Shown here: piece after piece, positions 23,693-36,324 of the stretch
How the letters are laid out: each line of letters starts with the position of its first letter
How positions within the stretch are numbered: the first letter of the stretch is position 1
Source of the DNA: Neoceratodus forsteri
Lineage: Eukaryota > Chordata > Ceratodontiformes > Ceratodontidae
DNA: 64,000 nucleotides
NCBI GenBank assembly: GCA_016271365.2
Contig: CM057456.1
Coordinates: 666,521,501 to 666,585,500, forward strand
Direction: 5' to 3'
Translations under genes and position numbers: made by a program
Notes under the pieces: generated by a model
The model's input: only the letters and a program-made list of their open reading frames with translations
Databases searched by the model: none
Told to the model about the DNA's origin: nothing

Positions 23693-24962
23693 AGGAAGAA
23701 CATCTACAAAGTACTCAAATTCTCTTAATGCGAATCGAGGGTAGTTAGTGCCTGTTAATGAATGGAAACTGATTTAACGCTTTTCCTAAATATCAAGTAA
23801 TTGCTACATGTTTCTAATAACTTGGTGATCTGTAGGGCTAGGTGATCTAGCGAAGATAAGACAGTACTCTGCAGAGCGATCGTTCCTTGCTGTGCCCAGA
23901 GGAGAGAGAACAACACCTGTGCTTCTGCCTATCATCCACACCAACTCGGTTTACAGAAACCAAGGGCAATATGTCTAGTGACATAATGTTCAGGATCCTG
24001 AATGTGTCTCTTTCCCCTACTTTAAAACCTCGGGGGCTGTTAATAGGCAGAGAGTTTTTTGTGGGGGGTACTACCTAGCTCAAGTATACTGTAAGGTCCC
24101 ATTTTCATCCAATTTTGCAATTCTGCTTTTCCGCCGCGAGATGGCAACGGATCCTATTGTTACATATTCTGTCTACAGCGCTCCCGCGGTATCAGGGCCA
24201 ATTTCCTGATTGGGACAGTCAAGTTTTGGACTTCTTCTTTCTCATCTTCTGGACATAAATATAAAGGTTAGATGTAAATCTAAAGGGGACATGGAAGGAA
24301 AGTGGTGAATATAAGGATCGGTAACAATATTGATAACTCGCAAAGGAAAAGAAGGAGAAAGGGGAAAATAATATATCGAGAGAGCCAGATGGATACAATT
24401 TCGATATCAACTGGCGAAGTTAGCCTACCTAAGTTTGCTCTCTCTGTAGTGCTTTATTTCCTTTTTTTTTTTTTTTTTCGGTCACATTTTGCAGTAATGG
24501 GTCTGCCTTTTTATCTCTCATATTTTTTTATTTCAATGGAAGTAGCAGAATAAGTGCTTAACGGTTTGTTTTTCCAGTATTATCCTGGATGATAATCATA
24601 CTTGTTAAGAGTGTTATTGCCTAATTATTTTATAGCTCTGTTAGGTTTAGTGGTAAATATAGGCACCATACAAATTCACTTAGTTATATTTAGAAAAGCG
24701 GGGGGTGGGAGTGGGAATGAGAGAGGTATGTGCACTGTCATCATGTACCAAGAGAATAAGGGAAGGGAAAGGGAGGGATTGGGAGGTTTGTTTGGGTTAT
24801 TCAGGCAGAACTTATGGGGCGGTAGTTATAGGGATTGGGGTAGGAGAAGTAGATTAGGGCCGGGGTGGGTCAAGTACAGCAAAAAAGGGAGAGAAGGTAT
24901 GAAGAAAGCCAGTAAGGGGTACAGGATGAATTACAGAGTGACAGACAGGGACCCTTTATGCG
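23693..24962 (+). other. Long inter-ORF region of the L1 element
   Basis: About 1.27 kb separates ORF1 from ORF2. It contains a T18 run at 24461-24478 and purine-rich GGGAGGG stretches at 24690-24900. Frames here are short and show no known domain. Such a long spacer is atypical for mammalian L1, but may be normal in fish and amphibian Tx1/L1 lineages. Confidence 0.6.
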
Positions 24963-27900
24963 ATGGCTAATAACCTTAAGATTAGTACCTGGAATGTTAA
25001 AGGGGCAAGGAATAAGACTAAGCAATGCAAGATTTTGAAGTACTTAAGCCAACTAAGATCTGAAATCATCTTTTTGCAAGAAACACATTTGCTTGATGTA
25101 GAGGCGCACAAATTGAGAAGGCAACAGGTGGGACAAATTTTTGCGGCACAGGGCAATACCCAAAGTAGGGGGGTCATGATTCTTTTGCATAGAGCACTCC
25201 CTTTTAAGCCTATTCAGGTTATTCCTGACCCTTCCGGAAGATTCCTTCTGGTGAAAGGGAAAATATGCAATCTGGAAATTATATTGGGCAGTGTCTATGG
25301 CCCCAATGGTGACACTTCTGTTTTTTTTTATGAATTTATTGGAAGCTCTCTCTCCCTTTTTGGATATCCCTATGATAATAGGAGGAGATTTCAACTTAAT
25401 ATTTGACCCATTACTTGATAGGTCAGGGCCTTTCACCAGCGCAAAGAGCTTTAAGGGACCTTCTTGATTTGGTTGGTCTCTGTGATGTTTGGCGCATGCT
25501 TCATCCTGGAGCACGGGAATACTCCTTTGTTTCACAGGTACATGGTACCTCCTCCCGGATTGATTATATTTTTATTTCGCAAACAATCCTATCAGGGATG
25601 TTAGACTCAAGTATAGTCCTGGGCCCACTCTCTGACCACTCTGCAGTGGTAGCACAGATTTCCCTAGCCTCCTTACCAAACAAGGGGAGCAGATGGAGGT
25701 TAAATAACCAAATACTCAAAGAACCTGAGAAGGTGCAGTATCTGACCTCTCAAATCCAACAATTCGTGCTTACGAATGTCAACACTACGCATCGCCCAGA
25801 TATGGAATGGGGAGCCCTTAAAGCTTTTGTTAGGGGGATTTTAATTGGTCTAACTTCCAGGAGGAAAAAAGATAGGGAAAATAAAATTGGGGGGCTCTTG
25901 TCCCAAATTAGGGACATGGAATCCCAGCTTTCACCAACCTCCCCAGAAATATTCAAGGTGAAACTGGTGAAAATTAAAGATGCCTATCTCAATCTATTAA
26001 GGGAACAAGCAGAATACGCTATTTTAAAAACAAATGCAGCTTACACCGATCAGGGTGAGAAGGCAGGAAAACTTCTAGCAATGCGTATTAAACAACAAGA
26101 GACAGCTAGGTTAATTGGAGCTGTGCGTTCTCGAGAGGAAGACCCCCCTAAAACCTCATTCACGGAGATACTACAGGTATTCACTGATTACTTTCAGGCA
26201 TTGTATGGCCCAATGATAACCCCCCCTCAGAAGAGGAGCTACACAGTTATCTGGATGAGCTACATCTTCCCACCCTTACCCATGTTCAACAAGCTGAATT
26301 AACCTCTCCCATCACTGAGGAGGAAATAGCATGTGTAATAAAAGCCTTCCCATCTGACAAAACCCCTGGGCCCGATGGTTTTTCCGCCAATTTTTATAAG
26401 ATGTTCTCTAACCAGTTGACTCCCATTTTATTGAAGCTTTACCAATTTCTCCTTTATGGTCAAGGAGCTGACCCTTTCCTCTTCGAAGCTCTGATTGTGC
26501 TTCTTCCAAAGTCTGACAAGCCTCAGAACTTAGTCTCAAGCTATAGGCCTATCTCCTTAATTAACCATGATATAAAAATTCTGGCCAAAATACTTGCTGA
26601 GCGTCTGAGTAAGGTGTTACCTAGCATAATAGGGGAAGAACAAGTTGGATTTATGAGGGGCAGATCTTCAGTAGATCATCTGCGCACTCTGGCACATATT
26701 TTCGCAGTTGCAAGGGATGCTCCTATCCCAATGGCCTTATTATCCTTAGATGCCGAAAAGGCCTTTGATAGGGTTCATTGGTCTTATCTCTTTATGGTAA
26801 TGGAAGTATTTGGTACCCCCGCAAAATATATATCCTGGATCCGCTCATTATACGGTTCATCATCAGCAAGAATTCTCTGTAATGGTTTGATTTCTAACCG
26901 AATTAATTTACATGTAAGAACTAGACAAGGATGCCCATTGTCACCCTTACTTTTTAATATTTACTTAAAGCCCCTTATCCGGAGACTAACTAAGGAGCGG
27001 GGATTTTCTGGTATAGTTTTGCAAGGCCTGGAAGTTAAGGTAGCAGCATATGCAGATGATCTCTTATTGCAGATTTCAAACCCAAGGATATCAATCCCCA
27101 TTATTCTAAAAATAATTGAAAGATTTACTAAGGTCTCAAACTACAAGTTAAATATTGAGAAAACTATACTCTTCCCTCTCAATCATAGGGTTCATAAGCA
27201 AGAATTCACCCCCTTGGGCTTGAGATGGCAGGCGGATACAGTTAAATATCTGGGAATCACTCTGACACGTAACATAACCCGCCTTAAAAGGTTAAATTTG
27301 GATCTGCTGGTTCAAAGAATAGATCAGGATCTTCACCGTTGGACTCTTTTACCTCTGTCGTTATGGGGTAGGATAAATTTGATGAAAATGAATGTCTTTC
27401 CCCATCTCTTCTATCCTCTTAACATGTTAAACATTCGACTCCCACTTTCCTGGTTTAAAAAAATTCATAGCATGATTTCCAATTTTATTTGGGGATACAA
27501 AAAATCCAGAATGGCCTTTTACAAATTAGCTGCCCCTAAGGGGAAAGGGGGTTTAAGAATCCCGCATATTGGCCTGTATTATTGGGCCAGCCATGTTAAT
27601 AAATATATTAGATGGTTAATACCAGACCAGAATCCAGTACACTCTTCCTATGTGCCGATCTGGCTTAGGGTGGAGCTAACTTCCATTAAAAATTTGGGTT
27701 TGCATCCCAGCTCTATGTTATACATCAAAGCCAGTTCTCTTCCTCAGGCGCTTCGTAATTCCCCAATCGAAGTGTCGCATTTTGCCCACAATCAATTGTG
27801 TGCTTTCCTTAAATATGATAACCTTAAAGATACATCTCAGCTAATAATGGGCAATCCTGGTTTGCAACTAGATAACAAACCTGTATCGCCCAAGTGGTTC

Positions 27901-28632
27901 CCCCCATTGGAGAAGTGTGCCTTAAAAGATTTCATCACGGAGGACGGACATTGGTATTCATCATGGGAAATCATGGAAAAGTTTAGGATACCCCACTGGG
28001 ACATTTTTAAAATTTTCCAGCTTCAGCATTTGATTATAAAGGTTTTTGGGACGACCCCATCCCTGGCTTCCCGGATTACCTTCCAGACCACCCTGGTAGA
28101 GTTTGCTGGGCAGCCTCATGCAATCTCTAAGATATATTGTAACTTAGTTGAATGGGCATTCTTAGATAATTTAGCCCCAATTAGATATTGGTCATCTCTC
28201 TTCCAGGGGAAAGAATTGGATTGGCCACAACTTTGGCATAATTCTCATAAGTTTCTGCTTCATGATAGACTTAGATTAATGCAATTTAAAATCTTGCACA
28301 ATATCTATTATACTCCCCAAAAATTAGTCAAGTTGGGTCTGATCAAATCTCCGATGTGTTCTAGATGTGACTTACACACGGGGGATCTCCTCCATATCTT
28401 TTGGTATTGCCCTAAGGTTGCGCCATTGTGGACCGCTATTAAACAGAGGTCAGATCCATTCTTGGGAATTACTGACCGGTTCACACCGGAGGTATGTTTG
28501 TTAGGTGATTACTCAGGGATGTTGGTAAAGAATAGGAAATACTATATGGCATTAATATCCATGTTGATGAAAAAAATAGTTCTTAGACATTGGAAAGATT
28601 TAGATATTTTGTCTTACTCTGAATGGCTTTAA
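24963..28632 (+). pseudogene. L1 ORF2 (AP-endonuclease, reverse transcriptase, Cys-rich C-terminus), two frameshifts
   Basis: The start gives MANNLKISTWNVKGARNKTK, the typical APE N-terminus, followed by IIFLQETHLL. A frame change near 25340-25400 leads into 25403-26302, which carries SRIDYIFISQT and GPLSDHSAVVAQ (the catalytic SDH). A second change near 26225 moves into the frame reading TSPITEEEIACVIKAFP and DKTPGPDGFSANFYK. That frame continues as the 743-codon stretch from 26401: YRPISLIN, LDAEKAFDRVHW, RQGCPLSPLLFNIYL and an intact YADDLLLQ at 27049-27072. A Zn-knuckle-like CSRC...HIFWYC lies at about 28357-28410. The total of about 1220 residues is near full length. RT catalytic residues are intact, but the two indels prevent a full-length product. 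Confidence 0.93.
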
Positions 28633-28951
28633 GAACTTCTGGCTAATTTAAGAACGGAAAGAACGATTGCTAGCCTTGCCAATAACCTTGTTAAATTTAA
28701 TCGGATATGGGGTAGTTTTCAAACCCTGTACTCTTTACAAATTTGAAATATTAACTCATAGTAATGTATAACATGTCTAGATGAGCGGATGCTGTACTTG
28801 GGGGATATGGGGAGGTGGGTGGGGAGAGGGTGGGGAGAGCCAATCATTATCAATCTGTACAGTAATGAAAGTTTTTCTTTATGTTGAATGTTTCTCTGAT
28901 TTGCTCTCGGTATTGTAAACTCCAATAAAAGTTAAATGGAAAAAAAAAAAC

Positions 28952-29480
28952 TATCACAAATCTCATTGCAGTGTCTAGAATAATTTGTTACAAAATTAAG
29001 TTTAGACTCTCATTTCTTAGATTCTCCTTTGGTAAAGAGAGTTTATCCATCAATAGAGTCTCAGAAAATGTCATATTAATAGTATGTTGGGGGTAGCCCT
29101 AGCAGTAAAACGATTGCACATGTCCGTGCCATTTACTAGAAAGTCTTCATCCTCACTACAGTTCTTTCATGCCCGCATAAATTGTGCTTTTGGGATGTTC
29201 CTAATCATATAGTGGGGTGGCAACTTGTAACATGTAGGACAGAGTTCCTATTGGTCTCCTTCCTGAATAAATCAGTGTGTATAGTACCATTCTCTTTCTT
29301 ATATATGGTCACATCCAGGAAGGAGACCAATTCAGAGTCACACTGCATGGAAAAATTCAAATTCATATTGCTCTCCTTCAAATAGTGAACAAAATCCACA
29401 AGCTCATTTTGAGTGCCACACCACACCACACCAAAAAAATGTTGTCTATAAAACAATGCCAGATGTCAATCTTATGGTAA
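28952..29480 (-). pseudogene. Penelope-like element, reverse transcriptase C-terminal segment
   Basis: On the minus strand, 29480 down to 29205 encodes FIDNIFLVWCG (an altered Y/FxDD box, with the second Asp now Asn). After a 2-base slip it continues NELVDFVHYLKESNMNLNFS, SELVSFLDVTIYKKENG and LFRKETNRNSVLHVTSCHPT. These match the palm/thumb end of Penelope-family RTs. Degraded sequence continues to 28952, where the L1 target duplication begins; the element resumes at 22666. The upstream RT fingers are missing, so this copy is truncated near 29480. Confidence 0.85.
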
Positions 29481-32139
29481 AATTGAAATTAAGGAACAGA
29501 AAAAGGTCAGATACTGTAACTGAAGAATGAATATGCTGACTTAAAGGAGGGACCATGTAATTATTTGATTTACACAACCAGAATGGAAATCAAGTAAATA
29601 TAAAAGAAAAGGATTCTTTGTCTAGACAGAAATATCAGGTTGCTCTGAAGAAGTGATTAGTTCAGTGCTTATTATTGAAAAGTTGCTCAGTAATGTGGCA
29701 TGACACTCGGTACCGGTCGGTGCAGTGCATCAGAGAAGCAGTAGCTCATTACGGCGGTGTGGGGTGCCCAAATACAGCCTCTGTTTAAATGAGCTTTACA
29801 TGCTATTCTTCACTTATCCACGAGATGGCTACATGTGCAATTACAGTGATATTGCATGCCTAATGAGTGAATTGATTCCTCCCCCAGAAATAACCAACAG
29901 GTGGTGTAAGGTTGCACGGCAGCGTCACTGTTATTTAAACAAGCATTCCATCAACATGAGTTTCAGTTGCTACCCTAATTACTCAACTATAACTTGATGG
30001 ACAATGGCTCGTGCAAGTTTCTAAGGAGTTCTACTGTGATTCTGGAATGTATGAGGCATTTCTGCAATGAAACATAGAAACATAGACGTTGATGGCAGAT
30101 AAGGACCACAAGGCCCATCCAGTCTGCCCATTTCTTTTTCTACCTTATGAATGTGCCATAGGCCTTTACTCTGTCAATGGCCTATCTATGTTCCTCAGTG
30201 ATTCTGGAAATTTGCATTTCTGATCCTTTAAAGTTCGCATTGTTTCTGTTGTGATTCCCAAAACACAACTTGGTACATTTTCTATATGTCTGACAGTACT
30301 GTATGTTTATGGTATTTTGTAAAGAAAAATAGAAGCTTTTGAATTTCATGTGCTTAGCCTCTCTGGTAGTGTAACCTTATCCAAGCAGATAAATGTATCT
30401 TTTTAATTCCCTGTTCTAGGAGTGTTACATTTTCTAACTTTAGAGTGTTAATTTCCCAGGTGTTTGTACTGGCAGCATCTCAAGCATGACTTCAGCTGGC
30501 CCCTTGTGGCTGTCAGCCATGGATCAGTTGGATTCATATATTGTGCTTTTAATTTGTCATTGATCTACAGCACTTGGATAATGTAACCTGCTAAGTTATA
30601 CTTTTGTTTCTAAACATGGAAAACATTTAGAATTTCAGGTTACTGTATCTAAGCAGGGGAAAGGCACATACATGGCATAGTATAGAAATTCAGCCAATGC
30701 TTTGCAGACTCCCTCAAGGGGCCACTGAAGTTGTGATTGAAATGTCAGCTGTACAAACACCTGGAAAATTCAAACTCTACAGTTTGAAAATAAAACATTC
30801 ATGAAGTAAGGTATGAAAAAAGATACATAACATTATTAATTAATTGGTGCCACCGACAGTCATGGTTTGTTTCAACCCTATTGGGAGGAGGGTTACTAAT
30901 TTAACGTAAAATGAAAATAAATAAATAAATCTGTTACAGAGCACAATACAGATTATATAAATTAATTTGTTTCTAAAAAAATACTGTAAATATTCACCAC
31001 ACTTTAAATTAAATAAGAGAACCCCTGACTGTGATACTTTCAAAAGCTATAAACGGGCAAGTGGGTGGCAAAAGTGTGGTCACAATGTGGCTAAGAGCAG
31101 CATTATTGCCGAATGTGCTCGAGCAAAGGGTGCTTGTTATGCAGAAAAACATTACAAGTGCTGGGTTACAGAGCCCATGGTCTCTTTAGTCCCATCCCCC
31201 TTCCCTTCAGGACATGGGCAATCAACACTTCCCCCAACAAAATGAATACAATGGACATAGCAGTCAGCCCATGCCCCAGCTAACTCAGTGACTACTTTCA
31301 CAGTACTTTCAACTTGCAACTAGTGGGTAACATTTGCTGTTGCTGGGAGTGGGGGTTGGTGGGTGGTTGAGGTGGAATTACATAAATTCAGATGGCACTA
31401 CTGAAAAAAAAGATACAGCTTCATATGAGCTTTGCTACTTAAAATAAGTAATGCCTTGTCATTAGGACTGACAGTGTATTCATTTACTGTACATGAGAAA
31501 GACTGCTTCTTTGCAATCTGTCTGTGCAAACATTATAGGAAAGGATGCGAACTTCATGAAATAGGCAGAAAGTTGCAGCCTTATAGTGAAATGTTTTTGC
31601 TACTTCATTGTAAGTGTGCATTACTTTTGAGACAAACAAGCAATTCAAATGATCACGAATCATATTTCATTGCATTAAATTTCATTCTTCTTCATTGGAG
31701 GAGACTGACCGAGTCACCAGTTTTAAGAAACTGTACATTTGAATCACTCACATGAATAGGTTCTGCACTTACTGTGACATGCTGTACACATGATATCAAA
31801 ATTGAGGTACAACACCCTGTTATGGTATGGTCCTACTTTTAGCTGTTTTTACAGTGTCTTTATCCTGGCTTTCCCAGCTGGGCTGCAGTATTGTACTTTC
31901 AGTGCATAATTATATACAGTAGCAACAACCAACCCTTCAGTCTCGTGGTGCCTTACAAACACAAAACACACCGTATGATAGAACAATTTGCAGGATAAGT
32001 AAATCACTAAATGTAGCTTATATCTATACTGAATCCATGCTAGAACAGCATATTAGATAGAAAATAATATCATTTCTGATATGCAATATATCAGTTTCAG
32101 TGTGGCCCTGTATTTCTCCATTTGGACAATTATTACCTA
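29481..32139. other. Mostly unassigned interval
   Basis: AT-rich sequence with no recognised gene apart from the CR1 tail listed below. Plus-strand frames at 29725-29997, 30967-31245 and 31432-31755 have no domain I recognise and begin at arbitrary methionines. TCTGAAGAAGTGA at 29647 resembles a motif often seen at Penelope ends, but this is weak. Confidence 0.4.
30066..30135 (-). mobile_element. CR1 3'-tail fragment
   Basis: AAACATAGAAACATAGAC, then GGCAGATAAGGACCACAAGG and CCAGTCTGCCC, form the minus-strand 3' end of the CR1 family seen at 39.1 and 41.9 kb. Only the tail is present, a typical 5'-truncated insertion. Confidence 0.8.
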
Positions 32140-32560
32140 ATTTCAATAATAATAATCTTTATTTATAGGGTGCCTTTCAAATATTAAGGCTTTACATTAA
32201 GAAACATGATCATCTAATATTACAGTAAATATAAAACAGTAAAATCCATTATATTTCTGGGAATGCCAGTGTCAACAAAAAAGTTTTCAGTGCCTGATTA
32301 AAGCACCCAACAGTCATACACTCCTGGAGCTGATGGGGCAGAGAATTCCAGAGGGTAGGGGCCACAAAGGCAAAAGCACGGGCCCCAGAAGACTTCAGAA
32401 TAACCCTCGGAATCTCCAGCAATAGGCTCAGAGTTCTGGACATTTGCACACTGTATTTATCCAACATATCAAAGCTCAGTAGCAACTTCTTTGACTTATG
32501 ACTTCTTCTTGACATATGACTTACACTAGGCAACCAGGACTGCAGGCAATATTCCAGTGC
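32140..32560 (-). pseudogene. L2-type LINE, 3' end with RT C-terminal peptide
   Basis: The minus-strand frame from 32533 ends with FAFVAPTLWNSLPHQLQE and FNQALKTFLLTL, the conserved end of L2/CR1-type ORF2 (APxLWNSLPxxLR...FKxxLKTxLF). The 3' end reads GGCACCCTATAAATAAAG followed by ATTATTATTATTG, an L2-type simple tail. It is 5'-truncated. Its coding end lacks frameshifts over about 90 codons. Confidence 0.78.
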
Positions 32561-32907
32561 TAGAAAATATTTTATTGTTTAAAATTTGATAAGCTGACTG
32601 GGATACAGAGCCCCTGTGCTTCAACCCTTAAGTTTATATACAGACCGCAAAATAAAAAAAATAATTCAGTCGTATTTCCTCCAATACATTAGTTAAACAG
32701 ATGGGCCCCTTTAACAGGATAGGATTTCTCCCATTATTACTTTCAACACAGAATGCATAGAACAATGCAATATTACAAAAAGGAGAGAAAATAAGTTCAA
32801 AAACAAGGCACCTCTAATGTGTGTGTGTGTGGGGGGGGGGGGGGGCTGGTATTCATTGCCAGTGTGAAATACAACCGATGTAGTAATGCAAACAGCCAAA
32901 ATTACCA

Positions 32908-32949
<42 letters not shown>

Positions 32950-33323
32950 TACTGCTTGCTGGCCCCACATGAAGCTGTCTCAGGATAATTAAGCCCATCG
33001 TAGATAATTGCCGTACCTCATTTAACTGTTTGACAATCAATTGTATGGCACTATTCCCATGGGTTTAGCATAATGAGCTGTGAAATACCAGCAGTCCTGG
33101 GTGTTATTGTAATCAAATTGATCTCAGTAATCATCCAGGCACTGAGGTCTTGGAATAATACTCACAGAAATAAGACTTGCAATGTCATGTTGAATGAACA
33201 TTTTTTCCCTTTCTATTCTCCAGTTTAATTTGTGTATAAAAGTGGGAGACAAATATTAAACAAAGTAACAGAAAACAGATATCGAACAATTCAGCTGTGG
33301 GAAAAACATTTTTCTGAACAAAC
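32561..33323. other. Unassigned interval with simple repeats
   Basis: Contains a G-rich run (GTGTGTGTGTGTGG then G15) at 32819-32845 and a (CA)n tract. Otherwise no feature was recognised. Confidence 0.5.
32908..32947. repeat. (CA)n microsatellite
   Basis: Twenty perfect AC dinucleotides. Confidence 0.97.
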
Positions 33324-33326
33324 CTA

Positions 33327-35253
33327 GGCCCAGATTTTCAGACTGTGCCAAGCAGTGGCACAAGCCTGGGCACAGAGCAACAGGGATGTGTTGGTGCCAT
33401 GGCCAGGTGATATTCCATGGTGATGCACCATGGCGCAGCACCACTGAATATGGCAAGGTCAATGCACATACTGTGCATGGCACAGTGGCACTGCACTGGT
33501 GCAAGCCACAGATAGGGATCACGGGGATACAGCAGTGCAAGTGCAATTGCGCTGGATCACCCATGATATTTAGCAAGGTGCAAATGAGGCCATAATATAT
33601 GTAAGGTGCAAATGAGGCCATTTGCATGTCATAAGGGCCTCATTTAAACGCCTTGTGCAGGGCAACCCAATGAACTGTGCCTTATGCACTGCACAGAATA
33701 ACGTGCACAGTGGGGGTCCCAGGGCATCCACTACCCCATTGCAATGATCACAGTAAAATGCCATAGGACAATTCCCTGGTAGTCTAGTGGCACCCCCCCT
33801 CCCATTGCTGCAGTCGCCCATAAATTACTGTATTAAAGACCCTGGCAGTCTAATGGCACCTCCCTCCCTCCCGTTGCTGCAGTCACCCAAAAATAACTGT
33901 ATTAAAATCCCTGGTAGTCTAGTGGCACTCCCCCTCCCTTCTGTTGCCAAGATCACCCATAAATAACTGTATTAAAATCCCTGGTAGTCTTGTGGCATCC
34001 CCCTCCCTCCTGTTGCCGAGATTGCCAGTTAATACCATACAAAATCCCTGGTGGTCCAGTGGTACCCCCCATTCCTAACCCCAATCGTGGTATAGCACCG
34101 TATGTATATTCTGTGATAGGCTAGTGGTACCCCCATCCCCCCCGTCCATTGCCGCGATCATGGTAAAGCTCCACAGTGTAATTCCCTAGTGATCCAGTGG
34201 TACCCCCCAACTCCTCCTACCCACAGAGAACCCCTTGCCCACCCCACTCCCCCCATCATTGGTGGGTGGCTGCAGCCCACCCAAATACTGCCTAGCCACC
34301 CGCTGAATGACAGGTACAGTATGGGCTTGCAGGGCATACTGTACTAGATGGTCCCAAATATGTGAATGAAGTCATCCACATATTTGGGACTCTCTAGTAC
34401 AGCATGACCTGCAAGCCCATTGATCCACACTGTGGACCAAAGGGCTTATAGCCCATACTGTACCTGTCATTCGGTGAGCAGCTGGGTGGTATGTGGGTGG
34501 GTTGCAGCCACTTGCTGATGGTGAGGGGGCGTGGGGTGGGCAAGGGTTCTCTATGGGTGGGAGGGGTGAGGAGTGCCATTGGATCACCAGGGACTTACAC
34601 TTTGGAGATTTACCATGATGGCAGCAATGGGTGGGGGGTGGAGGGACCACTAGACCACCAAGGAATATACATACAGTGCTGTACCATGATCAGGGGTAGG
34701 GATGGGGGGGTACTATTGGACTACCATGGATTTCTTCTGGTATTAACTGGCGATTGTGGCAACAGGAGGGAGAGGGGTGCCACTAGACTACAAGAGATTT
34801 TAATACTGTCATTTACAGGAGATTGAGTACACGGGAAGGAGGGGTTACCACTAGACTACCGGGGGGTATGTGTGCTTGTAGATGGTGTTCTTGGTGGGTG
34901 GGTGGTCACCCACTGCTGGTGGCTGCTGTGTTGCATACTGCAATACAACAGCCCACCTATGGGTGGCCGGGACTTGTTCCCACTCTTCCATGGCTGAACT
35001 TTCAGCCCCCTTTGCAGTGTAATGCAGGGTTGTGCCAGCATATGTGCAGAACATCCTAGGCTGAATATTGGGATGTGCCATATATGCATGGGCACACCCC
35101 CTCCATCTGTGCCACATGCCATTACATTGCACCCTGGCACATCAGAATTTGCACTACGCCAGACAGCCTTTCAATATCCTACCAATGCACAATGTGAGGT
35201 TGCGCCCACACAACTCTGTTGCACCATGTGCAACCCCTTTGATTATCTGGGCC
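33327..35253. mobile_element. 1.9-kb foldback element with ~950-bp arms
   Basis: It begins GGCCCAGATTTTCAGACTGT and ends GATTATCTGGGCC, and is flanked by a perfect CTA duplication (33324-33326 and 35254-35256). The two halves are imperfect reverse complements meeting near 34365: GGGCTTGCAGGGCATACTGT on the left against ACAGCATGACCTGCAAGCCC on the right. Each arm contains several degenerate units of about 65 bases (CCCTGGTAGTCTAGTGGCAC on the left, GTGCCACTAGACTAC-type on the right). The GGCCCAGAT end and 3-base duplication are shared with the ATTC family, suggesting mobilisation by the same transposase type (inference). No coding capacity. Confidence 0.86.
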
Positions 35254-35256
35254 CTA

Positions 35257-36324
35257 AAGTTTAGTGATTGCAGATTAGTGATTATCCTTTGCGATGCATG
35301 TGCTACCCCCCCCCAAAAAAAAGGAGGAGAGGCATGAAATAGGGCTTTTTCTATAAAAATTAAAAGTAAAATTAACATCAGTGCAAACTGCTGCAGATAA
35401 TAAATTCCGATATACACAAAGTGATGTATCAAATCAGTTGGTATTGTTCTACACTGAAAATATGGCATTCTCGGTTTACAGTTGTAATGTGATGAGAATA
35501 CAGTGAGTTTACGTGGTCTGTAGATTAGGAACTAAACACTGATTATTTTTTCTTGATCTGGTCTGACAATAAATAATACTGATTGAACTCTCCAGTGTGT
35601 GGGTAGTGGGTCATTTAGTTGAAATGTAGGGTTCCTGTACACTTACTGTGACTGGAACTGATCCATCTTGAGCTTTTGTTTGTTGTTGTGGGCATTGAGG
35701 GCTAGTCTGGCCATTTATTAATTCTGTGAGGAATGGGGCCAGGGGTCGTTCTAGACACCAGTGATAGCTTAAAGGTGACAGACTATTTGGTGGAGGCCAC
35801 TGGACTTAAAGGGACACAAATATTTATGTACTCCACTTCCCACAAGCAGGGTTAAACATACTGTAGAGGTCAGGTTTGGGGATGGGCAACTAATGTTGCA
35901 GCAATTTAGGACTCTATGGTCATGTTATTGGGCCATGTGACTGGCACAATATGACATTCAGATGCCCATGATGGTCACAGTTTTCACATTTTTGATAAGA
36001 ATCCTCTTTCTGATCACAGACGTTTGATGACCATCATTTGAATTATAACATACTATCCATGTGGGGTGGGGGGGGTGCACGCTACATGCCAAGTCTGCAC
36101 TTTTTGTAATGCATTTTGGGGGGTTGGTAGAATGAGTGCTCCTTTGCATCCCAAGACTGTACTTTCTTTTACCTCAACAGTGTATTTGGTCCCATATTTT
36201 AAATAATGTGTAGTTTGGTAACTTTTAGGTCAAAATACGTGAATCTGTCTTTTTTGTCAAAAATTCTCATTTTTAAAGCATTTTTTTTTTAAATTGCACT
36301 ATTTGGAACATTGTACATGCAGCA
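35257..36324. other. Unassigned interval
   Basis: AT-rich single-copy-looking DNA. No protein motif, tRNA or repeat unit was recognised. Contains a G-rich run at 36062-36076. Confidence 0.4.

Larger units (their letters stand above)
22667..28951 (+). mobile_element. L1/Tx1-type LINE, nearly full length, inserted in a Penelope-like element
   Basis: The 6.3-kb element has a short 5' UTR (22667-22825), ORF1 (22826-23692), an unusually long inter-ORF region (about 1.27 kb), ORF2 (24963-28632), a 3' UTR with AATAAAAG at about 28923, and a ten-base A tail. Twelve-base duplications bracket it exactly, typical of target-primed reverse transcription. Only one in-frame stop in ORF1 and about two frameshifts in ORF2 were seen, so the insertion looks younger than the CR1 copies. 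Gene details are in the separate entries. Confidence 0.93.

Noticed and set aside
25053..25535. 160-codon minus-strand frame in the L1
   Set aside because: It overlaps the L1 endonuclease in antisense and has no independent support.
29725..31755. Possible small host genes (90-107 codons)
   Set aside because: No domain, no splice or promoter context, and arbitrary starts; not supported.
33256..35468. Frames of 70-123 codons in the 1.9-kb foldback
   Set aside because: They arise on both strands of a palindrome with low stop density; mirror copies do not keep the same frame.
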